Shown here: piece after piece, positions 25,360 to 35,523 of the stretch
How the letters are laid out: the number at the start of each line of letters is the position of its first letter
How positions within the stretch are numbered: position 1 is the stretch's first letter
Assembly (NCBI GenBank): GCA_019322735.1
Contig: JAHWIG010000003.1
Location: forward strand, 1-63,562
Direction of reading: 5' to 3'
Origin: Candidatus Woesearchaeota archaeon
Lineage (GTDB): Archaea; Nanobdellota; Nanobdellia; Woesearchaeales; BS150m-G63
Length of the DNA stretch: 63,562 bases
Program-made: the position numbers and the translations under genes
The notes under the pieces: generated by a model
Seen by the model: only the letters and a program-made list of their open reading frames with translations
Database searches by the model: none
Told to the model about the DNA's origin: nothing

Positions 25360-27771
25360 ATGGATAAAAGAAAAGAATTTATTCTATGGTTTGATCAGAT
25401 AGTTATAGAAGATGTCCCTTTAGTTGGTGGAAAAAATGCATCTCTTGGAGAGATGTATAAAAATCTGACACATAAAGGTGTAAAAGTTCCAAATGGTTTC
25501 GCAGTTACATCAGAAGCTTATAGATATTTCTTAAGGGAAGCAAAAATTGAAGACAATATAAAAGAGATATTATCAGACTTAGATACTTCAAATATGAAGA
25601 ACCTTTCTGAACGGGGCCATAAAGTAAGAGAACTAATAAAAACTGCAGACTTCCCAGATGTCCTTTCATCAACAATAAAAAACGCATATGAACACCTTTG
25701 CAGACAATATGGCCAATTAACTGATGTAGCTGTAAGAAGTTCTGCAACCGCTGAAGACCTTCCAGATGCAAGCTTTGCAGGCCAACAAGAAACTTTTCTA
25801 AACATAAAAGGAGAATCACAATTAATGGATGCATGCAGGAAATGCTTTGCATCTTTATTCACAAACAGAGCAATATCTTATCGTGTTGACAAGGGATTTG
25901 ATCACTTCAAGGTTGCCCTTTCAATAGGGGTTCAAAAGATGGTGAGATCTGATTTAGCTTGTTCTGGAGTTATATTTACAATTGATACTGAATCTGGATT
26001 TAAGGATGTTGTATATTTAACTGCAGCATATGGGCTTGGAGAAACTGTAGTTCAGGGGGCAGTGAATCCAGATAATTACTATGTGTTTAAACCTACATTA
26101 AAGCTTGGAAAAATGCCAATTTTAAGCAAAAAAGTGGGTGAGAAAAAGATAAAGATGATATATAGTGAGGAAGGCAGCGCAACAACAAAAAATGTAGCAG
26201 TTCCAAAGAATGAAAGGAAAAAATATGTTCTTACAGATGAAGAAATACTCACTTTATCAAAATGGGCCTGTATTATCGAGGACCATTATTCAGAAAAGGC
26301 AAAACATCACAAACCAATGGACATCGAATGGGCAAAAGATGGAAGAACAAATGAATTATTTATAGTTCAGGCAAGACCAGAAACTGTCCAGTCACAAAAA
26401 AATGCAGCAGTATTAGAACAGTATATCCTAAAAGAAAAAGGAAAAGTGTTGGTAAAAGGTCAGAGCGTTGGAGAAAAGATTGGCCAAGGAAGAGTCCATA
26501 TAATCAAAGATGTGCATAATATCGCCCAATTTAGAGAAGGTGAAGTTCTTGTTACTGATATGACTGACCCTGATTGGGAGCCCATCATGAAAAAGGCATC
26601 AGCAATAGTTACAAATCGAGGAGGGAGAACATGCCACGCAGCAATAATATCAAGAGAATTGGGAATAACCTGCGTTGTTGGAACTAATAATGGAACCGAA
26701 TTATTATCAAAATCAAAAGAAGTTACTGTTTCCTGTGCAGAGGGAGAGCAAGGACTTGTTTATGATGGAATATTGAATTACAAAGTAGATATAATAAATT
26801 TAAAGAAAATTCCAAAAACTAAAACAAAAATCATGATGAATCTGGCAAACCCAGAGATGGCTTTTGAAAAAAGCTTCATACCAAATCAAGGAGTTGGATT
26901 GGCAAGAGAAGAATTTATAATCACTGATTACATCAAGATACACCCCCTAGCATTATTGCATTTTGATAAGGTTGAAGATTCTGCTGTAAGGGATAAAATA
27001 AATGAAATAACCTTTAACTACAAGGACAAAAAACAGTTCTTTATTGATAAACTTGCAGAAGGCATATCAATGATTGCAGCCGCATTTTACCCAAAAGAGG
27101 TTATTGTAAGATTATCTGATTTCAAAAGCAATGAATATTCAAATCTTATAGGCGGAAAACAATTCGAGCCTATAGAAAATAACCCAATGATAGGTTGGAG
27201 GGGCGCATCAAGATATTATTCTGAGAAGTACAAAGAAGCATTTTCACTTGAATGCATTGCATTAAGGAAAGTAAGAGAAGATATGGGTTTACACAATGTC
27301 AAGGTTATGATTCCATTCTGCAGGACAATAGAAGAAGGAAAGAAAGTATTGCATGAAATGGAGAAAAACGGATTAAAGAAGGGAAAAAATAATTTGCAGG
27401 TCTATGTAATGTGTGAGATACCAAGCAATGTTATCTTAGCAGATGAATTTTCTAAAATATTTGATGGTTTTTCAATTGGATCAAATGATCTAACTCAGTT
27501 GACTCTTGGTTTAGATAGGGATAGTGAATTAGTCTCTTCAATTTATGATGAGAATAATGAAGCAGTTAAAAGATTAATAAAACATGTTATAGATATTGCT
27601 AAGAAAAATAAAAGAAAGATTGGGATATGCGGACAGGCACCAAGTGATTTCCCTGAATTTGCTGCATTCTTAGTTGATTGCGGCATAGACAGCATATCAT
27701 TAAATCCAGATACCATCATAAAAACAACTCTGCGCATAGCAGAAGAAGAAAAAAAGCTCAAAATGAGGTAA
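25360..27771 (+). CDS. ppsA: Phosphoenolpyruvate synthase
   Basis: Converts pyruvate, ATP and water to PEP, AMP and phosphate, the entry to gluconeogenesis (reversible in some archaea). Order: N-terminal ATP-grasp-like domain ('LVGGKNASLGEMYKNL', 'AVRSSATAEDLPDASFAGQQ'), swivelling phosphohistidine domain with His426 ('GGRTCHAAIISRELG'), and C-terminal PEP/pyruvate barrel ('EIPSNVILADEF', 'GSNDLTQLTLGLDRDS', 'ICGQAPSD'). The 803 residues are normal. GAGGT precedes the ATG; gap and pgk follow closely, forming one operon. Confidence 0.96.
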   Translation: MDKRKEFILWFDQIVIEDVPLVGGKNASLGEMYKNLTHKGVKVPNGFAVTSEAYRYFLREAKIEDNIKEILSDLDTSNMKNLSERGHKVRELIKTADFPDVLSSTIKNAYEHLCRQYGQLTDVAVRSSATAEDLPDASFAGQQETFLNIKGESQLMDACRKCFASLFTNRAISYRVDKGFDHFKVALSIGVQKMVRSDLACSGVIFTIDTESGFKDVVYLTAAYGLGETVVQGAVNPDNYYVFKPTLKLGKMPILSKKVGEKKIKMIYSEEGSATTKNVAVPKNERKKYVLTDEEILTLSKWACIIEDHYSEKAKHHKPMDIEWAKDGRTNELFIVQARPETVQSQKNAAVLEQYILKEKGKVLVKGQSVGEKIGQGRVHIIKDVHNIAQFREGEVLVTDMTDPDWEPIMKKASAIVTNRGGRTCHAAIISRELGITCVVGTNNGTELLSKSKEVTVSCAEGEQGLVYDGILNYKVDIINLKKIPKTKTKIMMNLANPEMAFEKSFIPNQGVGLAREEFIITDYIKIHPLALLHFDKVEDSAVRDKINEITFNYKDKKQFFIDKLAEGISMIAAAFYPKEVIVRLSDFKSNEYSNLIGGKQFEPIENNPMIGWRGASRYYSEKYKEAFSLECIALRKVREDMGLHNVKVMIPFCRTIEEGKKVLHEMEKNGLKKGKNNLQVYVMCEIPSNVILADEFSKIFDGFSIGSNDLTQLTLGLDRDSELVSSIYDENNEAVKRLIKHVIDIAKKNKRKIGICGQAPSDFPEFAAFLVDCGIDSISLNPDTIIKTTLRIAEEEKKLKMR

Positions 27772-27787
27772 TATAAATTTTGTTAAA

Positions 27788-28783
27788 ATGAGAATAGCAA
27801 TAAATGGTTTTGGAAGAATTGGAAGGATGACCTTTAAGGTAGGCCTAGAAAAAGGAATAAGGATAGTTGCTATTAATGATTTAACAGACACAAGAACATT
27901 AGCAAACCTATTGAAATATGATTCTGTTCATGGAAGATTTAACGGAACAGTTGACTACACTGATAATTCATTGATTATCAACGGAAAAGAAATTCCTGTT
28001 TTTGCTGAAAAGGATCCAGAGAACTTGCCATGGAGTGAATTGAGCGTTGATATTGTTGTTGAAAGTACTGGTTTTTTCAGAACATTTGAGTTAGCATCAA
28101 AGCATATAACCGCAGGAGCAAAAAAAGTATTGCTTAGTGCACCAGCAAAAGGAGAAGGAGCAAAAAAAGTAAAAACAATTGTTCTTGGGGTCAATGAACA
28201 TACATATAGGAAAGATAAGAATGATATAATAAGTAATGCTTCCTGTACAACAAACTGTTTGGCGCCAATGGTAAAGGTATTGAATGATAATTTTAAGATA
28301 ATACGCGGATTTATTACTACAATTCATTCTTATACTACAGATCAAAGTATTGTGGACTCTCCCCATAAAGATCTAAGAAGGGGCAGAGCAGCAGCCATAA
28401 ACATGGTTCCAACAACAACAGGAGCAGCTGTAGCAATTGGTTCTGTTATTCCTTCATTAAACGGAAAATTAGATGGTATTGCAATTAGAGTACCAACCCC
28501 TAACGGATCTATTACTGATTTAACTTGTGTTCTAAAGAAAAAGACAAATGTTGAAGAAATCAATAAGTTGTTCAAGAATGTCTCCAAACACCATATGAAA
28601 GGAATATTGGAATATAGCGAAGATCCTTTAGTAAGTACAGACATAATAGGAAATCCACATTCATGTATATTTGATTCTCAATTAACCCATGTAAAGGGAA
28701 ATATTGTAAAAATATTGGGATGGTATGATAATGAATGGGGATACTCCTGCAGGATGATTGATCTACTGAAAATAATGCTATGA
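27788..28783 (+). CDS. gap: Glyceraldehyde-3-phosphate dehydrogenase, type I (bacterial-like)
   Basis: Interconverts glyceraldehyde-3-phosphate and 1,3-bisphosphoglycerate. The Rossmann start 'MRIAINGFGRIGRMTFK' and the active site Ser-Asn-Ala-Ser-Cys153-Thr-Thr-Asn-Cys are those of type I GAPDH, not the type II enzyme usual in archaea, which suggests an ancestral lateral acquisition. The end 'WYDNEWGYSCRMIDLL' is also typical. It overlaps pgk by 4 bases (ATGA). Confidence 0.95.
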   Translation: MRIAINGFGRIGRMTFKVGLEKGIRIVAINDLTDTRTLANLLKYDSVHGRFNGTVDYTDNSLIINGKEIPVFAEKDPENLPWSELSVDIVVESTGFFRTFELASKHITAGAKKVLLSAPAKGEGAKKVKTIVLGVNEHTYRKDKNDIISNASCTTNCLAPMVKVLNDNFKIIRGFITTIHSYTTDQSIVDSPHKDLRRGRAAAINMVPTTTGAAVAIGSVIPSLNGKLDGIAIRVPTPNGSITDLTCVLKKKTNVEEINKLFKNVSKHHMKGILEYSEDPLVSTDIIGNPHSCIFDSQLTHVKGNIVKILGWYDNEWGYSCRMIDLLKIML

Positions 28784-29928
28784 GATTCTTGAATTCAGCC
28801 AAAATAAAAGATAAGAGAGTTCTGTTAAGATTGGATCTGAATGTTCCTTTAGATGAAGTAGGAAATATAACAGATGATAACAGGATAAGAAAATCCTTGC
28901 CAACAATTAATTATATTCTTAAAAAAAATCCAAAACAGATTATAATCATTTCCCATTTAGGAAGACCAAAAGGCAGAATAATATCAAAACTCAAACTGAT
29001 AAAAGTATCCAGAAGATTAAGAAATCTATTAAAACGGGATGTAACCAAGACAAGAGACTGCATAAACATTAAATTACCTTCAACAAAAATAATTGTTCTT
29101 GAGAATCTACGCTTTCACAAAGAAGAAAAGAAAAATAATATTTTATTTGCAAAAAAACTATCCAAATATGCAGATATTTACATCAATGATGCCTTTGGAA
29201 CAGCACACAGAAAACATGCATCTAACAATGCAATAACAAAATTCCTTCCAAGTTATGCTGGTTTATTGATTAAGGAAGAACTAGAAAAACTAAATCTGAG
29301 AAAATCAAAAAAACCAATAATGGCAATACTTGGTTTTGCTAAACTTTCTGACAAGATTGACTTGCTTAAATCATTACTGAAAAAAGTTGATAAGGTTATA
29401 TTTGCAGGATTAGTTACATTTACATTCATTAAAGCTCAAGGTTATGAAATTGGTTTAACTCAAATAGATACAAAAAAACTCAGGACAGCAAAACTCCTTC
29501 TGAAGAAATATAAGGACAAGATAGTTCTTCCGGTTGATGTTAAAGTAGCTATTAATACAAGCTCTAAACCAATAACAGTTTCAATAAAAAAGATTCCAGA
29601 CAAATATATTGGATATGATATTGGTCCAGAATCCTTTAAATTGTTCACAAAACATCTAAGTAAAGCAAAAACAATTTTTTGGAATGGCCCCCTTGGAATG
29701 TTTGAAAATAGAAACTATGCAAGATCAACACATAAAATGGCAAGATTTTTGTCAAAGAAAAGGGCAAGGATTATAGTTGGAGGGGGAGATACTGCAAATG
29801 CCGTCAAGAGATTTGAGAAAGAATTTTATCACATAAGCACAGGTGGTGGGGCATCATTAGAACTTATTTCCGGAAAAAAACTTCCTGCCATTATTGCATT
29901 AGAAAACAATTCAAGAAAATTTAAGTAA
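28780..29928 (+). CDS. pgk: Phosphoglycerate kinase
   Basis: Transfers phosphate between 1,3-bisphosphoglycerate and ADP. Visible are 'VLLRLDLNVPLDE', 'IIISHLGRPKG', 'INDAFGTAHRKHASN' and the nucleotide-binding end 'IVGGGDTANAVKRF' with 'STGGGASLELISGKKLPAI'. Third gene of the ppsA-gap-pgk operon; the three cover consecutive or adjoining steps of lower gluconeogenesis except enolase and mutase. Confidence 0.96.
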   Translation: MRFLNSAKIKDKRVLLRLDLNVPLDEVGNITDDNRIRKSLPTINYILKKNPKQIIIISHLGRPKGRIISKLKLIKVSRRLRNLLKRDVTKTRDCINIKLPSTKIIVLENLRFHKEEKKNNILFAKKLSKYADIYINDAFGTAHRKHASNNAITKFLPSYAGLLIKEELEKLNLRKSKKPIMAILGFAKLSDKIDLLKSLLKKVDKVIFAGLVTFTFIKAQGYEIGLTQIDTKKLRTAKLLLKKYKDKIVLPVDVKVAINTSSKPITVSIKKIPDKYIGYDIGPESFKLFTKHLSKAKTIFWNGPLGMFENRNYARSTHKMARFLSKKRARIIVGGGDTANAVKRFEKEFYHISTGGGASLELISGKKLPAIIALENNSRKFK

Positions 29929-29949
29929 TAAGACCACACTACAACATAT

Positions 29950-32679
29950 TTATTTTTCTGCAAGATTATTCAATACTTCGCCAAGTTTATCAAAATTATT
30001 TCCAATTCCAGTCCAATCTTGTTGATTCATAGAATCAAGAATTAAATTATAATAACTATTTGCTTCTTCAATCAATTCTCCTTCATTCTTTCCTTCAAAT
30101 CCACCGCTAATAAATTGACCTTCTCCAATATTCTTTCTGCCTTTAAATAATGCATTTAAAGCTGAACCAATACTCTTTTCCATTACAACACGTTCACCAT
30201 CAGACATCAGTACCCTTTTTAATTCAGGAAGCTGACCGGTTTCTGCTTGGATATATAATGGCTCAACATAGAGGATACTATTTTCTATGGGTATCACAAG
30301 AAGATTCCCCCTTGTAATTCTTGAACCTTGTTGAGACCATAATGTTAATTGTTGTGAAATTTCAGAATCTTGATCAAATTTAGCTTCTATCTGTGATGGT
30401 CCATAAATTAATTTGTCTTTTGGGAATTTATATAGCATTAATTTTCCATAATTCTCCTCATCAGATCTAGCAACCATCCACGCAATCATATTATCCTTTT
30501 TTATGGGTGTAAAAGGAGTCATCAGTATAAATTCTTCCTGTTCTTCTCCTGGAAGCTTCATTATCATATAATAAGGTTCCATCTTTATCTGCTGACCCAC
30601 ACCATAAATCTCTTTTGGAATCTGCCACGCATCCTCTTTATTATAATACACAGAGATATCATCCATATGATATGTGCTGTATATCTTAGATTGAATTTCA
30701 AAAAGATCAGTAGGATATCTAATATGTTTCTTAAGACCTTCAGGCATATCTTCCAGCACTTTGAATTGTTTTGGAAAAATTCTTGTGTATGTCATCATTA
30801 AAGGATCAGAAATATCTGTAACATAATAATCAATTTTTCCATTATATGCATCAACAACAACCTTTATTGAATTTCTGATATAATTTATAGGGCCATATCT
30901 TTCTGAATATGGAAAATTCCCAGATGTAGTATAAGCATCCTGAATCCAAAACAAGTTTCCATCATTAATCACTAAATAAGGGTCCCTATCCAATTTTAAG
31001 AAAGGCGTAATCATTGATATTCGTTCTTGTATGTTTCTATAGTACATTATTTTACTATCATAAACAATATCTGAAGATAGCATAATTTTAATGTCTCCAA
31101 ATCTAATTGCTATTAATAGTTTCTTAATAAATGAATCAATCCTAACCCCACCACTCCCGTCATAATCAATGTATTTGTTTTTATTTCCCTTTGGATAATC
31201 GAATTCATTTGCTTTTGTATTTACTAATACAAAGTCATTATCTTTTTCTCCATAATATATTTGTGGTTTAGATATCTTTAAATCAATATCATCTATAGTA
31301 TAAGTTGGAGGAATATCTTTTATGAAGAAATTAGGTAAACCTTCTGATGTTACTGAATTTACTGGACTCATTACCACCCCAAAACCATGAGTATAAACCA
31401 AATGTAAATTAACCCATGTTTTTGCATTTTGTGCAATTTGATTCTGATTTAATTCTCTTGGTGCAATCATAACTTGTGTATATTTTCCATCTATCTCATA
31501 TCTGTCGATATCAATTCCTGAAAGATCATAATACAATCTTATCTCTTGAGTTTGCTTATATGTTTGAGTTAAAGGTCTCCAATCTAATATTCGTATATTA
31601 TCAATAGTTCCAGTCGCTCGATTAATCGCCTGAGGATCGAAATGCTCATCAACAGAAAAATCTTTTTCTTCTACCTCAGATAAACCATAGGCTATTCTGG
31701 TAAATTTTATATTATTTTCAAGATAGGGTGTTTCTAGGTTAACCTCATTTGGTTCAACTACTAATGATTGAACTATCCCCGGGATAACAATTGGCCCCAT
31801 AAACATAAATAAGATATAAATAATTAAGAAGTACATAAATATGTGTCTTTTTTTTAGTTTTGGGTTCTTTGAAAAATAAAATATTCTGATAATAAGCAAG
31901 ATTGAAACCATAATTGCAAGAACCATTAAAAATTTAACAAGTGGCAAATATGCAATAACATCTGAATATCCTGCACCAACAACAACACCCACCTTTGAAT
32001 ACATTATTGAAAAGCGTGAAAGATAATGTCTAATTGCAAGAAATATAAAAAACAATGAGCCAAGAATCCCTAAATGAATATTTGCATTTCTTTTAAACTT
32101 TGGAAATGTTTTTTTAATATTGAATTGGTTTTCTGGAATTTGTCCAGTATGAATATCTGGCTCACTAAATCCCATCTTAATTGAGGGTAAATAATAACTT
32201 AACATTAAAATTCCTGTAAAGATTACACAGCCAATAAAGAATCCCCATAAACTCAGAAAGAAAGGCAAAGAAAACATATAAAAAGAAACATCTTTTAGGA
32301 ATATAGGATCCTTAAGATTGAAAGGAACTTGATTGATATATTGTAAGATTACCATCCATTTTGAAGAAGCAATAAGCCCCATTATAAAGGAAAAGATCAA
32401 AAGGAAGAGGCGTATAAATTTAGAAGAGATAAATCCTTTTTCTTTTTTACTAAATCTTGAAGCAATCCAAAGATTGGCCCCTGCAAATAATAAAAAGAGG
32501 GATACACCAATAAAAAATAATAAAATTCTTGATTTTAATATCGTTAAGAATATCTGAGAAAAACCTAATGCATCAAACCAGAAATAATCTGTTAAAATTT
32601 TAGATAAACCAGATACTGAAAAAAGAAATATAATTCCTATAAAAAGAATAATTGATTGTATCAAATTGTTTTTAGCCAC
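29950..32679 (-). CDS. UPF0182 (COG1615) large membrane protein
   Basis: About seven transmembrane segments in residues 1-310 are followed by a ~600-residue soluble, strand-rich domain with family-typical phrases such as 'VEPNEVNLETPYLENNIKFT', 'PRELNQNQIAQNAKTWVN', 'HGFGVVMSPVN' and 'TPFTPIKKDNMIAWM'. The 909-residue length agrees with the family, found in bacteria and archaea with no known function. Confidence 0.88.
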   Translation of the reverse strand: MAKNNLIQSIILFIGIIFLFSVSGLSKILTDYFWFDALGFSQIFLTILKSRILLFFIGVSLFLLFAGANLWIASRFSKKEKGFISSKFIRLFLLIFSFIMGLIASSKWMVILQYINQVPFNLKDPIFLKDVSFYMFSLPFFLSLWGFFIGCVIFTGILMLSYYLPSIKMGFSEPDIHTGQIPENQFNIKKTFPKFKRNANIHLGILGSLFFIFLAIRHYLSRFSIMYSKVGVVVGAGYSDVIAYLPLVKFLMVLAIMVSILLIIRIFYFSKNPKLKKRHIFMYFLIIYILFMFMGPIVIPGIVQSLVVEPNEVNLETPYLENNIKFTRIAYGLSEVEEKDFSVDEHFDPQAINRATGTIDNIRILDWRPLTQTYKQTQEIRLYYDLSGIDIDRYEIDGKYTQVMIAPRELNQNQIAQNAKTWVNLHLVYTHGFGVVMSPVNSVTSEGLPNFFIKDIPPTYTIDDIDLKISKPQIYYGEKDNDFVLVNTKANEFDYPKGNKNKYIDYDGSGGVRIDSFIKKLLIAIRFGDIKIMLSSDIVYDSKIMYYRNIQERISMITPFLKLDRDPYLVINDGNLFWIQDAYTTSGNFPYSERYGPINYIRNSIKVVVDAYNGKIDYYVTDISDPLMMTYTRIFPKQFKVLEDMPEGLKKHIRYPTDLFEIQSKIYSTYHMDDISVYYNKEDAWQIPKEIYGVGQQIKMEPYYMIMKLPGEEQEEFILMTPFTPIKKDNMIAWMVARSDEENYGKLMLYKFPKDKLIYGPSQIEAKFDQDSEISQQLTLWSQQGSRITRGNLLVIPIENSILYVEPLYIQAETGQLPELKRVLMSDGERVVMEKSIGSALNALFKGRKNIGEGQFISGGFEGKNEGELIEEANSYYNLILDSMNQQDWTGIGNNFDKLGEVLNNLAEK

Positions 32680-32760
32680 TTTATGAATTCCCTCACATAT
32701 GTAGTTATTTCTACTTCTTTTTAAACTTTGCTTAAATGTATATTAATCTAGCTTAATTGT

Positions 32761-34011
32761 TTATATTATTGTAATCCTCTTGCCTATCCTGCCAAGCACA
32801 CTCTTTTCTAAATCTTTCTTTAACGCTTTCATATCAATACCTTCCACTTCTTTTGTCATACCATCGATCTTATCTTTAGTTAATTTAAGTTTATCATCAT
32901 AATTATATAATTCCTCTTTTATTCTCTCAACTTCTTTAATGGTTGTAGATACTTCAATTACAGATTTTAATTCACTTAACTCATCTTTTACCTCATTATA
33001 TCTTCTTAAGAATCCCCTAAAATAATCAGTGTTTAATCTATCTAACTCATTTAATATCTTCTCCATCTTTTTATCTTTCAGTTCAATCTTCCCATCTATA
33101 ATTGAGGTCTTCATCTTCTCCAACAATTTAACTACATTTAATTCTGAGTCCTTCAATAATGTTTTCAGAGAATTAGTTAAATATTTCCCAGCCAACTCTT
33201 TCTCCAAAGTAATCCGTTCATATTTCTTTAAGGCTGGTTCAATTACAGAAAAAGAGTGCCATAATTCTTTTTCTAATTCCTCCAGATTTTGTTTCAATGT
33301 TTTTTTACTATCAATTAATCCAATAACTTTCTTATATTCTGCCTCAGTCTTAATTTTCTTTATTTCACTGATATTTTCAGCTATTTTTTCCTTTAACGTT
33401 CTTAATTCACTTGTTCTTGATTGAATATTATCTTTAATCTCAACTTTTCTTATTCTTTTTTGCTCTGTTCCTCTTATTTTATGTTTTAATTCACTGATTC
33501 TTTCCATCTTTGCATTTTTTAAAATAGATTTGGCATCCTTAACTAATTTACCCATATCTCTTACATTCTCTGCAACATTTCTAACTTCTTCTCCAAAGAA
33601 TTCCTGAAGAACCTGGTGCCCTTTTAATGTGCTCTTACCAAAAAACTCCAAATCCATATCAAAAGAATCACAATACTCAATAATTTTATCAAAATTCCCT
33701 GGTAAATTAACTTTCTCAATCAACATATTCACTTTTTGTATATAGGTTGATCTGTTCCCATCAATAATCTGTTTGACTCGTTCAGGAACATTCTTATTCC
33801 TAAGTTCAGCTTTATCCAACGCCCCAATATTTTCTTTTGATTTTTTCTTTTCCTTATTTATTTTCTCCTTTATACTTTCTAATTTAGATGTTACATTATC
33901 AACCATATCTTTAGAATAAGAATCAATCCAACCATCCAATTCATCTAGCTTTATCTCTTTTATTTCTTCTTTCTCTTTGGAAAACTTTTTTAAAAAATCA
34001 AATACCCCCAT
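32761..34011 (-). CDS. Long coiled-coil protein, unknown
   Basis: 416 residues, almost entirely helical with heptads rich in Lys, Glu, Leu and Ile. The N-terminus 'MGVFDFLKKFSKEKEEIKEI' precedes a short conserved-looking middle ('CDSFDMDLEFFGKSTLKGHQVLQEFFGEE' region, ~residues 112-142) and further coiled coils. The C-terminal 'LGRIGKRITII' is hydrophobic. No catalytic motif; a structural or membrane-associated scaffold is only a guess. Confidence 0.55.
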   Translation of the reverse strand: MGVFDFLKKFSKEKEEIKEIKLDELDGWIDSYSKDMVDNVTSKLESIKEKINKEKKKSKENIGALDKAELRNKNVPERVKQIIDGNRSTYIQKVNMLIEKVNLPGNFDKIIEYCDSFDMDLEFFGKSTLKGHQVLQEFFGEEVRNVAENVRDMGKLVKDAKSILKNAKMERISELKHKIRGTEQKRIRKVEIKDNIQSRTSELRTLKEKIAENISEIKKIKTEAEYKKVIGLIDSKKTLKQNLEELEKELWHSFSVIEPALKKYERITLEKELAGKYLTNSLKTLLKDSELNVVKLLEKMKTSIIDGKIELKDKKMEKILNELDRLNTDYFRGFLRRYNEVKDELSELKSVIEVSTTIKEVERIKEELYNYDDKLKLTKDKIDGMTKEVEGIDMKALKKDLEKSVLGRIGKRITII

Positions 34012-34087
34012 ATATTACTGAATACCCCTTTAGTTTAAATATCTTTTTGAACAAAAAGATTATAAACCACTTTCCTATATTATTATC

Positions 34088-34399
34088 ATGGTTAGAAAAC
34101 ACAAACAAAAACCAGTAAAATTCCAGAAAATAGCCATTGAAAGAATTAAAATACTTTTTGAACAGGCAAAAGAAAACTTTTCTTTAGACCCAAAACTTTC
34201 AAACAGATATATAACATTAGCAAGAAAGATAGCAATGCGCTATAAGGTAAAGATTGAATCTAAATACAAAAGACAGTACTGTAAACACTGTTATACCTAT
34301 TTTATGCCCTCTAAAACATGCAGAGTAAGAACTAAAGATGGAAAACTTGTATATTCTTGTTTTAAATGTAAGCGGTTTAGTAAATTTGTGTACAAATAA
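34088..34399 (+). CDS. rnp4: RNase P protein component 4 (Rpp21)
   Basis: Zinc-binding subunit of archaeal RNase P, which processes tRNA 5' ends. The 103 residues have basic N-terminal helices ('FQKIAIERIKILFEQAKENF', 'YITLARKIAMRYKVKI') and a ribbon with Cys65-x2-Cys68 and Cys91-x2-Cys94. A TATA candidate TTATAAACC (about 34060) implies a short or absent leader. Confidence 0.92.
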   Translation: MVRKHKQKPVKFQKIAIERIKILFEQAKENFSLDPKLSNRYITLARKIAMRYKVKIESKYKRQYCKHCYTYFMPSKTCRVRTKDGKLVYSCFKCKRFSKFVYK

Positions 34400-34430
34400 C
34401 TTTATATACTTCTCTCACATAATTTTCTAA

Positions 34431-34883
34431 ATGGAATTTATTCAATTCTTGGCACCAATAATTGCATTCTTAGGATTTCCAATTGGTTTGTTTTTATCAT
34501 TCTTATCTCCAGAAGAGATGAAACCTGGAAAAAAATATTTTAAACTACTTCAAAATCTATTATTAGTGTTCATATTGTTCTTTGTCTTTGATTATTATGC
34601 AATCCCCTTATTAATCTCAATAGTATTAACAGTAGCAGTATTTTTAGGGGTATTTTATTGGCAGAATAAACATAAAAGCGTTATTATTTACTTGATTTTG
34701 GCAGTTTTGATATACCTCTCATCTAAGGATACATCATTATTTGCTATAGAATCCTCTTTGATTTTTATATATGGAATTCCTGCAGGATCATTACTTAAAT
34801 CTAAAAAGAAAGACGCCATAAAAATAATCGTAAAACATTCTATCTTTGTTGTCCTAGCTATTTTACTTCTTTTGTTCTTTTAG
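34431..34883 (+). CDS. Small polytopic membrane protein
   Basis: 150 residues with about five hydrophobic segments and little else: 'MEFIQFLAPIIAFLGFPIGL' at the start, a short 'SPEEMKPGKKYFK' loop, then closely spaced helices. The family is not recognised. It converges with the DUF212 gene, sharing 4 bases at the stops. Confidence 0.6.
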   Translation: MEFIQFLAPIIAFLGFPIGLFLSFLSPEEMKPGKKYFKLLQNLLLVFILFFVFDYYAIPLLISIVLTVAVFLGVFYWQNKHKSVIIYLILAVLIYLSSKDTSLFAIESSLIFIYGIPAGSLLKSKKKDAIKIIVKHSIFVVLAILLLLFF

Positions 34884-35290
34884 AGATAGAAAATAATGTT
34901 AGAAACAAGTATTCCGAGCATAGATCCAACAATAACTTCTTTAAATCTATGACCTGTAACTTCTTTTAGATGGGTCTTAGCAAGTTTATTGATCACTTTT
35001 GCATGCTCCCCAATCAAAAATCTTGATCCAAAAGAATCCCTCATTACAACTAATGCAAAGACAAAACTTACTGCGAACAAGCTAGTTAAACCTTGGTTAA
35101 GATAAACTGCAGCAACTAATGAACTAACAATTCCTGCATGAGAACTAGGCATATGTCCTGTTGCAAGTAAATATTTCCACTTGAATTTCTTTTTTTTAAA
35201 ACCTATGATTATCCCTTTTGAAGTCTGAGTAATTATCCATGCTAAAAAACAGCTGATAACAATCTTATTTTGGATTAATTCTAAAATCAT
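34880..35290 (-). CDS. DUF212 (PAP2-like) membrane protein
   Basis: Three conserved signatures of the divergent PAP2/DUF212 family: 'ATGHMPSSHAGIVSSL', 'VMRDSFGSRFLIGEHAKVIN' and 'TGHRFKEVIVGSMLGILVS', with about four hydrophobic segments. Members resemble lipid phosphatases; activity is unproven. The frame opens at 35314, but that ATG overlaps the TATA-like TTTATAAATG (about 35312-35322), so ATG 35290 (MILELIQNK) with a leaderless message is favoured. Confidence 0.75.
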   Translation of the reverse strand: MILELIQNKIVISCFLAWIITQTSKGIIIGFKKKKFKWKYLLATGHMPSSHAGIVSSLVAAVYLNQGLTSLFAVSFVFALVVMRDSFGSRFLIGEHAKVINKLAKTHLKEVTGHRFKEVIVGSMLGILVSNIIFYL

Positions 35291-35340
35291 AAAAATAATT
35301 AAAATACAATTCATTTATAAATGTTAGGGAAATCTTTTTA

Positions 35341-35460
35341 GTTGAAAAGTCGAAGACTTGAAATCTTTAAAGATTCAAAATCTTTTTAGTCGTTGAGCGA
35401 AGTGAGACTACTATAAAGATTCAAAATCTTTTTAGTCGTTGAGCGAAGTGAGACTACTAT
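35341..35460. repeat. Stacked hairpins with exact 46-bp tandem repeat
   Basis: Bases 35369-35414 and 35415-35460 are identical 46-bp units. Each contains AAAGATT-CA-AAATCTTT and AGTC...GACT inverted repeats separated by GTTGAGCGAAGTGA. Just upstream lie AAGTC-GAA-GACTT (35347-35359) and the palindrome AATCTTTAAAGATT. The block occupies the space between the divergent DUF212 and radical SAM promoters. Confidence 0.85.
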
Positions 35461-35523
35461 AAATTTTTCTATAAAATGGTGTTTTATGGAAAACTTTTTA
35501 TGTCTCCCCAATAACTTAAGATT

